From: Oceanicaulis sp. MMSF_3324 | Lineage (GTDB): Bacteria; Pseudomonadota; Alphaproteobacteria; Caulobacterales; Maricaulaceae | Length of the DNA: 64,000 nt | Assembly (NCBI RefSeq): GCF_030733545.1 | Contig: NZ_JASHIU010000009.1 | Span: forward strand, 62,001-126,000 | Reading direction: 5' to 3' | Shown here: in pieces, positions 7,099 to 16,001 of the stretch | Position numbering within the stretch: position 1 is the first letter of the stretch | Layout: each line of letters opens with the position of its first letter | Position numbers and translations under genes: made by a program | The notes under the pieces: generated by a model | The model's database searches: none | What the model was told of the DNA's origin: nothing | Seen by the model: only the letters and a program-made list of their open reading frames with translations

Positions 7099-7833
7099 TT
7101 ATGGCCGGCCGAGGCGATCAATCGCCTTGCGGCTGAGCTCGTCGGCATCCTTGATCATGCGGGTCACCGAGGCGTAGGCCCGGCTCACTTCCATCATGGT
7201 CGTGATTTCCAGCATGGGGCGAACATTGGAGCTTTCGAGAAAGCCCTGTTTGATCTGGGGCAGGTCTTCGATGACGCGCTCGGCGTCTTCCGGCGCCACA
7301 TAGCGATTGTCGCCGGTCTTGTTGAGCACGCCCTGGTCGGCGAATTGAGCCACGCCCACCTGGGCGATCTGCTGGCCGTTCTGGGTGATCACGCCGCTCT
7401 CGCCGATGGTGATCTGACCGGCTCTGGGATCCAGCAGGATCGGTGCGCCGTTATTGTCCAGAACCCGTGCGCCATCGCTGGCCACCAGCTCGCCCTGGGG
7501 GCTCAGGGTAAAGGCGCCGTCCCGGGTGAAGCGCTCTCCCGCGTCGGTTTCCAGCATGAAGAAGCCGTCGCCCTGAAGCGCCAGGTCCAGAGGCCGGCTG
7601 GTGTGGGTGAGGGCGCCCTGGCTGAAATCGCGGCCCATCGCCCATTCATCGACGAATTTGGCGCGGTCCGGGCCGTCCTGATGACGGGCGCGCATTGAGG
7701 TGTCCGGCTCGAGCATCATGCGCTCGGCCTTGAAACCCTGCGTGTTGGCGTTGGAAATGTTGTTGGCGACCACATCCATCTGCCGACGCAGGGTCAGCTG
7801 GCGGGTCAGTCCGATCAGCATGGTGTTGTCCAT
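7099..7833 (-). CDS. flgF: Flagellar proximal rod protein FlgF
   Basis: FlgF is a proximal rod subunit. The 244 residues have the FlgF/FlgG fold: an N-terminal rod motif (VVANNISNANTQGFKAERMM), a central FlgG-like domain (LALQGDGFFMLETDAGERFT), and the C-terminal FLESSNVRPMLEITTMMEVS. It is the first gene of the minus-strand operon behind a near-perfect sigma-54 promoter. Confidence 0.95.
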   Translation of the reverse strand: MDNTMLIGLTRQLTLRRQMDVVANNISNANTQGFKAERMMLEPDTSMRARHQDGPDRAKFVDEWAMGRDFSQGALTHTSRPLDLALQGDGFFMLETDAGERFTRDGAFTLSPQGELVASDGARVLDNNGAPILLDPRAGQITIGESGVITQNGQQIAQVGVAQFADQGVLNKTGDNRYVAPEDAERVIEDLPQIKQGFLESSNVRPMLEITTMMEVSRAYASVTRMIKDADELSRKAIDRLGRP

Positions 7834-7891
7834 CGCCTGTAGTCCTTCTGAACGCGATTGCTGCGGCTTCTGGCAGCATCACCAGACTCAT

Positions 7892-7907
7892 GGCAAACAC
7901 CGTGCCA
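7892..7907 (-). promoter_or_regulatory. Sigma-54 promoter of flgF operon
   Basis: On the minus strand TGGCACGGTGTTTGCC matches the consensus TGGCACG-N4-TTGC at every defined position. Predicted transcription starts near 7881, giving a leader of about 48 bases before flgF. Confidence 0.9.
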
Positions 7908-8097
7908 TGGTTAACGCATTGAAAAATATAGAAGCGATTGGTGGGCGCGGTGGTTTGGGCGGCGAGGCTTGCCTGCTGGCGCTGCATCGAGGGGAAAAAT
8001 CTGCCCACTGGCGCCGTTTCCAAACGGATCGTTAACCGCAGCACTGATTAATCGTTGGCGGAACTGTGCAAATCCGCAAGCCAAGGGAATCAGCTTG

Positions 8098-8682
8098 ATG
8101 GCTGAAGACACCGAAGACGAAACCCGCGAAGACGGCGTTGAAGGCGAAGAAGGTGAAGAGGAAGCCAAGAAGGGCGGCCTCAAGAAGATGATCCTGTTCA
8201 TCGGCTTGCCGGTGATCCTCGTTATCCTGGCCGGGGTGGCGGGCGCCTTGTTCTTCCTGGGCGGCGGCGAGGAAGAAGTCGTCGCTGAAGGCGAGCATGG
8301 CGAAGCCCATGGTGAGGCGTCGGCGGATGGCCATGGCGATGGACATGCCGAGGAAGAGGCGCATCTCGCCGAACTGTTCCGGTTTGAAGAGCCGCTGATC
8401 GTGGACATGTCCGGCCCGGACAATCGCTCAGTGCTGCTCGAAGTGCAGATCGCGCTCGCCTATTCCGACCACGATGTGGGCGAAATGCTGGCGCGCGAGG
8501 ACGTCCAGATGCTGCTGCGCGACGAATATGTGGAATTCTTCCGGGCCTTGCGGGTGGAAGACATTGACGGTTCGACCGGATCACACCGCATTCGGATGGA
8601 GTTGATCCGGCGCACCAATTTGGTGCTGGCCCCGAAAACTGTGGACGGCGTGCTGCTGCCCAGTTTCGTGATGCAGCAATAG
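8098..8682 (+). CDS. fliL: Flagellar basal-body associated protein FliL
   Basis: FliL is an inner-membrane protein next to the stator. I place the start at 8098 (ATG after AGGGAA), giving 194 residues. There is a very acidic cytoplasmic N-terminus (residues 1-24), one membrane segment (~31-54), a His/Glu/Gly-rich linker (~60-90) and the periplasmic FliL domain with FEEPLIVDMSG, NRSVLLEVQIALAYSDHDV and ARE-containing helices, ending TNLVLAPKTVDGVLLPSFVM. It begins the plus-strand operon fliL-fliM-DUF6468-motE-like-TPR. A longer upstream frame exists but lacks a ribosome-binding site. Confidence 0.93.
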   Translation: MAEDTEDETREDGVEGEEGEEEAKKGGLKKMILFIGLPVILVILAGVAGALFFLGGGEEEVVAEGEHGEAHGEASADGHGDGHAEEEAHLAELFRFEEPLIVDMSGPDNRSVLLEVQIALAYSDHDVGEMLAREDVQMLLRDEYVEFFRALRVEDIDGSTGSHRIRMELIRRTNLVLAPKTVDGVLLPSFVMQQ

Positions 8683-8694
8683 CGGAGTTCGGAA

Positions 8695-9852
8695 TTGAGC
8701 GACGAAATCGATCAGGATGCGATGGCGGCTGAATGGGAGGCCGCGGCAGCGGGCGAACAGCCTGATTTCGACTCCCTGGGCGATGACGGCGACGACCTGG
8801 CCTCTGAATGGGAGGCGATGGTCGACGGGGATGGTGAAACCTTTCTGCCGTCCCAGCAGTCTTCCGGCCCTGAGCGCATCCTCAATCAGGAAGAGATCGA
8901 CTCCCTGCTCGGGTTCTCGGTTTCCGATGATGACGCCAATGAGCGCTCGGGCATCCGGGCGATCATCAATTCGGCGCTGGTGTCCTATGAACGCCTGCCG
9001 ATGCTGGAGATCGTCTTTGACCGCCTTGTGCGGCTGATGACGACCAGCTTGCGCAACTTCACCTCCGACAACGTGGAAGTGAGTCTGGACAATATTTCCT
9101 CGATCCGCTTCGGGGACTATCTGAACTCGATCCCGCTGCCGGCCATTCTGGCGGTGTTTCGCGCCAAGCAGCTCGACAATTACGGCCTGCTCACGGTGGA
9201 CTCCAACCTGATCTATTCGATCGTGGACGTTCTGCTGGGCGGACGCCGCGGCACTTCCGCCATGCGGGTCGAGGGCCGCCCCTACACCACCATCGAACGT
9301 ACGCTGGTGCAGCGGATGATCGAAGTGGTGCTGGCCGATGCGCGTCAGGCGTTCGCGCCGCTGACCGAAGTGGATTTCGATCTGGATCGGGTCGAGACCA
9401 ATCCGCGTTTCGCCGCCATTGCGCGTCCGGCCAATGCCGCCATCCTGGTCAAGCTGCGGATCGACATGGAAGACCGCGGCGGACGCATCGAGCTGTTGCT
9501 GCCTTACGCGACCCTCGAACCCATCCGGAAAATGCTGCTGCAGCAGTTCATGGGTGAGAAGTTCGGCCGCGACAATATCTGGGAAAGCCACCTGGCGACC
9601 GAGCTGTGGTCCACCAAGATGGAGGTCAGCGCGGTCCTAGACGAAATGCGCAAGCCCTTGGGCGAGGTGATGAATCTCAAGGTGGGCGACACGCTGATGC
9701 TGGATGCCGGCCCCGATGGATTGATCGAGCTGCGATGCGGCACGGTTCCTTTGGCGCACGGCCATATGGGCCGAATCGGGCACAACATAGGCGTTCGTCT
9801 GGATCGCCCGCTCAGCGCGACGGCGAAGAAAAGTTTGATGGGGTTCTCATGA
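8695..9852 (+). CDS. fliM: Flagellar motor switch protein FliM
   Basis: FliM is the C-ring switch protein that binds phospho-CheY. Translation begins at a TTG codon with GGAG 7 bases upstream. The 385 residues have an acidic N-terminal extension (1-60), the CheY-binding motif ILNQEEIDSLLGF (residues ~62-74), the middle domain (SIRFGDYLNSIPLPAILAVF, LLGGRRGTSAMRVEGRPYT) and a C-terminal SpoA domain (LKVGDTLMLDAGPDGLIELR). The N-terminal extension before the CheY motif is unusually long compared with enteric FliM, where the motif is at the very start. Confidence 0.96.
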   Translation: MSDEIDQDAMAAEWEAAAAGEQPDFDSLGDDGDDLASEWEAMVDGDGETFLPSQQSSGPERILNQEEIDSLLGFSVSDDDANERSGIRAIINSALVSYERLPMLEIVFDRLVRLMTTSLRNFTSDNVEVSLDNISSIRFGDYLNSIPLPAILAVFRAKQLDNYGLLTVDSNLIYSIVDVLLGGRRGTSAMRVEGRPYTTIERTLVQRMIEVVLADARQAFAPLTEVDFDLDRVETNPRFAAIARPANAAILVKLRIDMEDRGGRIELLLPYATLEPIRKMLLQQFMGEKFGRDNIWESHLATELWSTKMEVSAVLDEMRKPLGEVMNLKVGDTLMLDAGPDGLIELRCGTVPLAHGHMGRIGHNIGVRLDRPLSATAKKSLMGFS

Positions 9853-10247
9853 CGCTCGCCGGTATCGCCTTTGAAGCGCTTGTCTGTGTTCTTTTGTTGA
9901 TGGCGGTCATCATGTGTTGGCGGGTCGACAGACGGTTGCGCGCGTTGCGCAGCGGTCAGGACGGGCTGGTCGGCACGATCACCGCGCTCAATGACGCCGT
10001 GGAGCGGGCGCGCGCCACGCTCAGCGCGCTGGACCGCGCCACTCGCGATGGCGGCGAGACCTTGCGCGAAGAAGTCGATCGGGCGCGCAAGCTGGCCGAT
10101 GAATTGCGGTTCCTCTCCGGTGAGGCCGATGTCAGCGCGGAGCGGTTGAGCCATCGCCCGCGCCGCGAAACGCCGCGCCCTGACGAAGACGATCCCGAAG
10201 CCACGCGCTCGCGTCGGCGACTGAATGCGTTGAAGGCGCTGCGCTGA
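9849..10247 (+). CDS. DUF6468-type membrane coiled-coil protein
   Basis: This 132-residue protein has one N-terminal membrane helix (AGIAFEALVCVLLLMAVIMC) followed by a coiled coil (~residues 25-90, with repeated RA/LD heptads) and a charged Arg/Asp/Glu tail. The ATG overlaps the fliM stop (ATGA), so it is coupled to fliM. Small proteins of this build follow fliM in Caulobacterales, but their function is not established. A motor- or stator-associated role is inferred from position only. Confidence 0.75.
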   Translation: MTLAGIAFEALVCVLLLMAVIMCWRVDRRLRALRSGQDGLVGTITALNDAVERARATLSALDRATRDGGETLREEVDRARKLADELRFLSGEADVSAERLSHRPRRETPRPDEDDPEATRSRRRLNALKALR

Positions 10248-10249
10248 TC

Positions 10250-10948
10250 ATGACGCCTGTTCGTCCCCTCATGCTGTTGACTGTGGTGCTGGCAGGCCTT
10301 CTGGGCCTGAAGGCGCTATCGCTGGCTGATGAGGCGGCGACGCTGATTTCCGAACGGGCTGACGCTGCTGCGGCGGCGCCGCCTGCTCAAGAAGAGGAAG
10401 AGCCCGAAGAGGAAGTGGATGAAGGCCCGGCGCCGCCGGCGGCGCCGCCGCCTTCGGCCAATCCGGCTCTGCGCGCAGCCCCCACAACGGCCCAGCTGGG
10501 CCTTGAACGGCGCCTTGCGGAACGCCGCCGGTCCCTGGACCAGCGCGAAGCCGAACTCGATACGCGCGAGCAATTGCTGACCGTCGCCGAACAGCGCGTC
10601 GACGACCGGGTGAGTGAGCTGGAAGCCCTGCGCGATGAGGTGCGGGGCCTTCTGGGGATGCTCGACGAGCGTCGCCAGGAGCAGATCGACGCCATCGTGG
10701 CGGTCTATTCCCAGCTCGAACCGCCGGCTGCCGCCGATATTCTCACCTCCATGCGGGAGACCGATCAAACCACGCTTCTTCTGGTCGCCGAGCAGCTGCA
10801 GAACACCAATGCGCGCAAGTTCGCCGCCATCATGGCGGAGATGCAGCCCAATTTCGCAGCCGAGCTGACCTATATGTTGCGCATGCGCGCCGAACCGCCT
10901 GAAACCACCGCGGAAGCGGAGGCCCGCCTTGATGCGACGGCGGGATAA
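10250..10948 (+). CDS. MotE-like flagellar motor protein (MgtE-N type domain)
   Basis: The 232-residue protein has an N-terminal membrane helix or signal (LMLLTVVLAGLLGLKALSLA), an acidic/proline-rich linker (~45-80), a long coiled coil (~85-150) and a C-terminal helical domain with YSQLEPPAAADILTSMRETD and LQNTNARKFAAIMAEMQPN, the pattern of the MgtE N-terminal-like domain found in MotE. MotE acts in the periplasm as a chaperone for motor proteins in rhizobia. The gene starts 2 bases after the DUF6468 stop. The homology call is good; the exact function here is inferred. Confidence 0.8.
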   Translation: MTPVRPLMLLTVVLAGLLGLKALSLADEAATLISERADAAAAAPPAQEEEEPEEEVDEGPAPPAAPPPSANPALRAAPTTAQLGLERRLAERRRSLDQREAELDTREQLLTVAEQRVDDRVSELEALRDEVRGLLGMLDERRQEQIDAIVAVYSQLEPPAAADILTSMRETDQTTLLLVAEQLQNTNARKFAAIMAEMQPNFAAELTYMLRMRAEPPETTAEAEARLDATAG

Positions 10949-13900
10949 GCGGCTCTCACTGCTTGCCGGAGCGGCGCTCAGCGTCGTCATGTCCGCGTCC
11001 GCGCTGGCCCAGGCGCCGGCGCGGATTGATGTGTCGCGCCAGGGCGCTACGGCGCGTGTCCAGATCATCCTGCCTGAACTGGACGGAGACGGGCTGACCG
11101 CCAATGCGGAAGTCGCGGCGGGCGCCGTGCTGGTCGCGAACCTGTCCGAAGCGATTGATGCGGACGCCACCGAGATCACCGAGGCCTTGCCCGAGTATGT
11201 CGCCATGGCGCGACTGGATCCGGATGGACGCACCTTGCGCCTGGCGCTCAACCAGACGCTGGAAGGCCGGGTTTCGGTGTCTCACAACATCGTCGCCATA
11301 GATATCGCTCCGCCCGGTACTGAGCCCTTGCCCGATGTGGTCAGCCCCTATGAGCTGGCCCAGCGTGAACGCGATCGCCAGGCGCAGGCGCGCGCCGCTG
11401 CGGCTGCCGCGGCCGCCGCCGCGCCGCCGCCCGCTCTGCCCGTTGATCTTCGTATTGGTGAAGCTGCGGAATACACGCGCCTGGTCTTCCAATGGCCCGA
11501 AGAGGTGACCTATGCCCTGGAACAGGGCGATGATCGCGCGGTGCTGACTTTTTCGCGAGCCGCTGATGGGGATTTCTCCGAACTGTTCGCGGCGCCGCCA
11601 CGCTATATCGATGCTGTGACGCAGCGTGACGCAGACAGCCTGTCCCTGTCTTTCCTGCTGGGTCCTGGTGCGGAAGCGCGGGTCTGGTCCGATGAGCCGG
11701 GCCGTGTGGTCTTTGACGTATCCATGACCGCGTCCGGTGGTGCGGATTCGGTGATAGCGGCGCTTTCTGAATACGCTGATCAGCTCGAGGCCCAGTCCGG
11801 CGAGGAATCGAGCGGAGAAACGATCACTGAAGAGGCGAGCGCGCTGGATACGGATCCGGCGTCAGAGGCTGGTGAGCCGGCCATGCTCGAGCCTGCGGTC
11901 GATCCTGTGCCCGCCTCCGGCATCGTGCCTCTGGAAGCGCGGCGCAGCGGCACCGATGTGGTGCTCAGCGTGCCGTGGGAAGCACTGCCGGGCGCGGCGG
12001 TTTTTCGGCGCGGCTCGGCGATCTGGATCGTGTTTGACGCCGCGGCGGAACTCGATCTGGGCGAAATGAACGCGCTCGCTGGTCGGCATATCCGCAGTTA
12101 TGACGTTCTGACCGGGCCCGACTACACCGCGATCCGCATCGAGGCGCCGAACTCGACCCAGACCGATGTCCGGGCCGTGGGTACGAGCTGGGTGTTCACC
12201 TTTGGCGAAACCGTGGACCGCCCGCCATCACCGATCCGCGTCATGCGCGAGACGGGCGTCAACCGGCCTGCACGCTTGCGCTTCAATTTCGGCGGCGCGC
12301 GCAGCGTGCGTGAAGTGACGGACCCCGTGGTGGGCGACACGCTTCTGGTCCTGACCAGTGATGGCGAGAAGTACGGGGTGATTTCCCCGCGCCAGTATGT
12401 GGAAGCGATCATGCTGCCCTCGACACAGGGCGTGGCGCTCCAGCCATTGGCCGATGATCTGGAGTTCACCGTGCGGGCGGGCGGCGCCGATCTGACCCGG
12501 CCGGGCGGGCTGGCCCTGACCCGGGCCGCCAGCCCCGGCCTGTCTGGCTCTCTGGATCGGCCGGTCACGCCGGGCTTTCTGGATCTGGCGTCCTATCGCG
12601 GCGCTCAGCCCTATCGGGACACCAAGGTGCAGCTGCAGAGGCGCGCCTCTGACCTCGACCCCGAGGCCATCCTGAATCTGGCGCGCTTCCAGCTGGGCTG
12701 GCAGCTGGCCGCGGAAGCGCTGGGGCTGGTGGAGCTCGCAGTGGAGGAAAACCCGTCTCTGGATGCGACCCCGGAGATCGCCGCTCTGCGCGGTGTGGCG
12801 AGCTATATGATGGGCCGGTATGACGATGCGGAACGGTATCTGTCCAATCCGATTCTGGTAAACGACCCGGCCGCTCAGCCCTGGCGCGGCGCGACGGCGG
12901 CCCAGCTTGGTGACTGGCCGCTGGCGCGGCGCCGCTTCGAACAGGGCCGCGAAGCCTTGTACTTCATGGATCCGGTCTGGCGAGCGCGTCTGACATCGCT
13001 GCACGCCATGTCTGCGCTGAAGACCAATGATCTGGGCGCGGTCGAGCCCTTGCTCAATGTGGTGATCGCCGAGGACTATGATCCTGAAGCGCGCGCCCAG
13101 GTCGGGCTGGTCGAAGCCGGGCTCGCCGCCGCGTCCGGTGATGCGGACCAGGCGATCGCGCTTTATGACGAGCTCACAAATTCGGACTGGCGTCCGACGC
13201 GGGCCCGGGCGCTGCTTGAAAAGGTCCGGCTGGAAGTCGCGGAAGATCGTATCCCGCTTGATGAAGCCGTGGAATTGCTCGAAAGCCTGCGCTTTCGTTG
13301 GCGCGGCGATGATGTGGAGGTCGAGGCCTCCACCATGCTGGGCGAGGTGTATGCCGAAGCTGGCCGGTACGCCGAGGCGCTCGACACCATGTCGAATGCT
13401 CTGTCGCGGTTTTCCGAAACTCCTGAGGCGCGCCGTCTGAGCGTCAGGCTTGAAACCCTGTTCCGCGACATCTTCCTGAACGGTGACGGCGACCGGATGG
13501 ACCCAATGGCGGCGCTGGCGCTGTGGTACGAGCATCAGGACCTCACCCCGCCAGGCCCGGATGGTTTGCGCATGGCGCGCCGGATTGCAGCGCGACTGGT
13601 CGAGGTCGACCTGCTGGAGCCGGCGTCGGAGCTGTTGGCGCACCAGGTCTTCGAGCGTCGCATCACCATGACGTCATTGGCCCGCGCCCAGGTGGCTGCG
13701 GATCTGGCGCGGGTCTATCTGATTGATAACCGCGCCTCTGACGCCTTGCGGGCGCTTGAGAGCACGCGAATCGCCGGATTGCCTCAGGACCTTGTGGACG
13801 AACGCCGGGTGCTCCAGGCGCGCGCCCTGGCCGCGCTGGGCCGCACCGAACATGCCCTTGAGCTGGTCGCATATGATCAGGGCCCCGAAGCGGACCGGCT

Positions 13901-14267
13901 GCGCGCTGATATCGCCTGGGATGGGCGCAACTGGTCAGAGGCGGGCCGTCTGATGGAAGCGCTTCTGGGCGAGCGCTGGCGGCAAGAGCGTCCGCTCACG
14001 CCGGCCGAGGCCCATGATGTTCTGAGGGCGTTGATCGCCTATGCGCTGGTGGAAAACGAGGCCGGCATGGACCGGGTTGTGGCGCGCTATGGCCAGGCCA
14101 TGGGGCAGACCGAACACGCCGCCGCCTTCTCCACGGTCGCCAACCGCACCGTGGCGCCGGGCGATACCCGTCTCAGTGCGATGGTGGGCCAGATCGCCAA
14201 TGTGCAACGAACCGACGCGCTCATGGCCGGGTTTGGTCAGTACGACCAGGCCGGGCCCGAGAGCTAG
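10932..14267 (+). CDS. Large exported TPR protein downstream of motE-like gene
   Basis: The protein has about 1111 residues. A signal peptide (LSLLAGAALSVVMSASALAQ) is followed by three beta-rich repeats resembling AMIN-like modules (~30-115, ~175-270, ~330-430), joined by Ala/Pro and Glu-rich linkers. From ~residue 570 to the end it is a helical TPR array (YMMGRYDDAERYL, AEAGRYAEALDTMSNALSRF, LAALGRTEHALELVAYDQG). The start overlaps the end of the motE-like gene; TTG at 10929 is an alternative. An exported TPR scaffold encoded in a flagellar motor operon suggests interaction with the motor or peptidoglycan; this is not established. Confidence 0.82.
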   Translation: MRRRDKRLSLLAGAALSVVMSASALAQAPARIDVSRQGATARVQIILPELDGDGLTANAEVAAGAVLVANLSEAIDADATEITEALPEYVAMARLDPDGRTLRLALNQTLEGRVSVSHNIVAIDIAPPGTEPLPDVVSPYELAQRERDRQAQARAAAAAAAAAAPPPALPVDLRIGEAAEYTRLVFQWPEEVTYALEQGDDRAVLTFSRAADGDFSELFAAPPRYIDAVTQRDADSLSLSFLLGPGAEARVWSDEPGRVVFDVSMTASGGADSVIAALSEYADQLEAQSGEESSGETITEEASALDTDPASEAGEPAMLEPAVDPVPASGIVPLEARRSGTDVVLSVPWEALPGAAVFRRGSAIWIVFDAAAELDLGEMNALAGRHIRSYDVLTGPDYTAIRIEAPNSTQTDVRAVGTSWVFTFGETVDRPPSPIRVMRETGVNRPARLRFNFGGARSVREVTDPVVGDTLLVLTSDGEKYGVISPRQYVEAIMLPSTQGVALQPLADDLEFTVRAGGADLTRPGGLALTRAASPGLSGSLDRPVTPGFLDLASYRGAQPYRDTKVQLQRRASDLDPEAILNLARFQLGWQLAAEALGLVELAVEENPSLDATPEIAALRGVASYMMGRYDDAERYLSNPILVNDPAAQPWRGATAAQLGDWPLARRRFEQGREALYFMDPVWRARLTSLHAMSALKTNDLGAVEPLLNVVIAEDYDPEARAQVGLVEAGLAAASGDADQAIALYDELTNSDWRPTRARALLEKVRLEVAEDRIPLDEAVELLESLRFRWRGDDVEVEASTMLGEVYAEAGRYAEALDTMSNALSRFSETPEARRLSVRLETLFRDIFLNGDGDRMDPMAALALWYEHQDLTPPGPDGLRMARRIAARLVEVDLLEPASELLAHQVFERRITMTSLARAQVAADLARVYLIDNRASDALRALESTRIAGLPQDLVDERRVLQARALAALGRTEHALELVAYDQGPEADRLRADIAWDGRNWSEAGRLMEALLGERWRQERPLTPAEAHDVLRALIAYALVENEAGMDRVVARYGQAMGQTEHAAAFSTVANRTVAPGDTRLSAMVGQIANVQRTDALMAGFGQYDQAGPES

Positions 14268-15031
14268 CCGGGCGGCGGCATTCGCTCAAAGCTCTGCACC
14301 AGCGATCCGATCACCAGAGACCAGCCGTCCACAAGCACGAAGAAGATCAGCTTGAACGGCAGTGAGATGATCACGGGCGGCAGCATCATCATCCCCATCG
14401 ACATCAGGATGCTCGCCACCACGAGGTCGATGATCAGGAAGGGGATGAACAACAGGAAGCCGATCTCGAAGGCGCGCCTCAATTCCGAAATCATGAAGGC
14501 GGGCGCCACCACGTGAACCGGGGTGTCCTGGGCGGTTTCGGGTTCTTCTCCGGAGATGTTCAGGAACAGGCCCAGATCTTCTTCACGGGTATGGGCCAGC
14601 ATGAAGGTTTTCACCGGCTGGGCGGCGGCGCTGAAGGCTTCCTGATTGCTGATCTGACCCGCCAGCAGAGGCTCCACGCCATCTTGATAGGCCTGAGTGA
14701 AGACCGGCGCCATGATAAAAGCGGTCAGGAACAGGGACAGCGAGATCAGCACGGCGTTTGGCGGGCTTTGCTGCAGGCCGATGGCGGTGCGCAGCAGAGA
14801 CAAGACGACCACGATTCGGATGAAGCTGGTGGTCATGATCAGGATGGAGGGCGCCAGGCTGAGCACGGTCAGCAGCGCAATCATCTGCAGGACGCGCTCG
14901 GTCAGCGCCGTGTCATTACCGCCCAGTGAAATGGACAGGCCCGGTCCGGCCGATGCATGTGCATCGGGGGCGCCCAGCAGCGCCAGAGCGCCGAGCGCGA
15001 GCGCGCCCGCCAGATAGAGCCAGCGCTTCAT
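14264..15031 (-). CDS. fliP: Flagellar type III export protein FliP
   Basis: FliP forms the core of the export gate with FliQ and FliR. The 255 residues have a cleavable signal peptide (to ~residue 26), then the family signatures TTSFIRIVVVLSLLRTAIGL and PPNAVLISLSLFLTAFIMAP, and a C-terminal pair of membrane segments with LSMGMMMLPPVIISLPFK-like sequence and FVLVDGWSLVIGSLVQSF. Its stop overlaps the TPR gene stop tail to tail by 4 bases. fliO lies immediately upstream with a 4-base overlap. Confidence 0.97.
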   Translation of the reverse strand: MKRWLYLAGALALGALALLGAPDAHASAGPGLSISLGGNDTALTERVLQMIALLTVLSLAPSILIMTTSFIRIVVVLSLLRTAIGLQQSPPNAVLISLSLFLTAFIMAPVFTQAYQDGVEPLLAGQISNQEAFSAAAQPVKTFMLAHTREEDLGLFLNISGEEPETAQDTPVHVVAPAFMISELRRAFEIGFLLFIPFLIIDLVVASILMSMGMMMLPPVIISLPFKLIFFVLVDGWSLVIGSLVQSFERMPPPG

Positions 15032-15402
15032 TGACCGCCTCCCAGCCGGGTGATGGATGCGGGAGCGTCATCTGAATCGGAAGCGCTGTCTTCAGGCTCT
15101 ATTGGCTCGAAAACCGCTTCTTCCCTGGCCGGTCCGCTTTCGAGCACTTGCTCGCGTTCACCGCCCAGCAGCAGCACATGCTCGGTGTCATCGACCTTGA
15201 CGATGACCACCTTGCGACGCGGATCGAGGATCAGGCTTTCGGTGACCGATAGCCGGCGTTTGCGCAATTGCGGCGACCAGCGATCAAAGGCGGGCAGGGC
15301 GCCGGTCCATCCGGCGCGTCTGGCCAGCACGGCGAATCCGCCTAGAAGGCCCAATACAAGGATCAGGGCTGCGAAATATCGAATGATATCAAGCTGGTCC
15401 AA
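15028..15402 (-). CDS. fliO: Flagellar biosynthesis protein FliO
   Basis: FliO assists assembly of the FliP ring. The protein has one membrane helix (IIRYFAALILVLGLLGGFAVLARR) and a cytoplasmic beta-rich domain (LRKRRLSVTESLILDPRRKV, VDDTEHVLLLGGEREQVLE), then an acidic tail. No ATG start is available. TTG at 15402 places the membrane helix at the N-terminus as in homologues and has a GGACGAAG-like ribosome-binding site; TTG at 15453 would add 17 residues. It is the first gene of fliO-fliP and divergent from flgB. Confidence 0.85.
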   Translation of the reverse strand: MDQLDIIRYFAALILVLGLLGGFAVLARRAGWTGALPAFDRWSPQLRKRRLSVTESLILDPRRKVVIVKVDDTEHVLLLGGEREQVLESGPAREEAVFEPIEPEDSASDSDDAPASITRLGGGQ

Positions 15403-15485
15403 AGTCGCTTCGTCCTGTGCGCGGGGCCGTGAGACACGAGCGTGTCTATCCAAGCCTCAAGCCCTAACGGGAGTCGGCGGGCGAG

Positions 15486-15500
15486 TTAAGCTCTCCTTAA
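15486..15500. promoter_or_regulatory. CtrA-type box between fliO and flgB
   Basis: TTAAGCTCTCCTTAA is an exact TTAA-N7-TTAA site in the divergent region between fliO (minus) and flgB (plus), so it could control one or both early flagellar operons. It lies 52 bases from the preferred flgB start and about 84 from the preferred fliO start. Confidence 0.8.
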
Positions 15501-15551
15501 CCGGCGCAGCGCAGGGTGATGAATGCAAAGTTAACTCTGGCGGAGGCGCCG

Positions 15552-15971
15552 ATGCGCCCGGACGACATACCGCTTCTGGCCATGCTGCGTGACACGATGG
15601 GCTATCACGGCGCCCGTCAGCGTGTGATCGCAGAGAATGTGGCCAACGCCAATACGCCCGGTTACACGCCCAACGACATCCCGCGCAGCGAGTTCGAGCG
15701 GGTGCTGGCGGGGCAACAGGCCCAGGGCGCGACCGGCCTGCGCACGACCCATGCGCAGCATTATGGCGGAGACCAGGGCGGAGGCGGTTCCGCCCAGTTC
15801 AAGACCGAGCGCGCGCCGGACAGCGAAACCACCGCCAACGGCAACTCGGTCGTGATTGAAGAGCAGATGGTGGACGCCAACGAGAACCGGATGCGGTTCG
15901 AGACGGCGCTCAGCCTCTACCAGAAAAGCCTGAACATGATCCGCATGGCGAGCCGCTCGCCGGGTCAGTGA
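15552..15971 (+). CDS. flgB: Flagellar proximal rod protein FlgB
   Basis: FlgB is a proximal rod subunit. The motif RQRVIAENVANANTPGYTP and the C-terminal NENRMRFETALSLYQKSLNM identify it. I choose ATG 15552 because GGCGGAGG lies 5 bases upstream and the protein (139 residues) then starts as usual for the family; GTG 15516 or ATG 15519 would add 11-12 residues. It opens flgB-flgC-fliE. Confidence 0.93.
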   Translation: MRPDDIPLLAMLRDTMGYHGARQRVIAENVANANTPGYTPNDIPRSEFERVLAGQQAQGATGLRTTHAQHYGGDQGGGGSAQFKTERAPDSETTANGNSVVIEEQMVDANENRMRFETALSLYQKSLNMIRMASRSPGQ

Positions 15972-16001
15972 TCCTAAGCAACGCCAGAAAGGCAAACGGC
16001 T

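Noticed and set aside
8032-8051. Two TTAA half-sites before fliL as a CtrA box
   Set aside because: Spacing is 12 bases instead of 7, so they do not form a canonical site.
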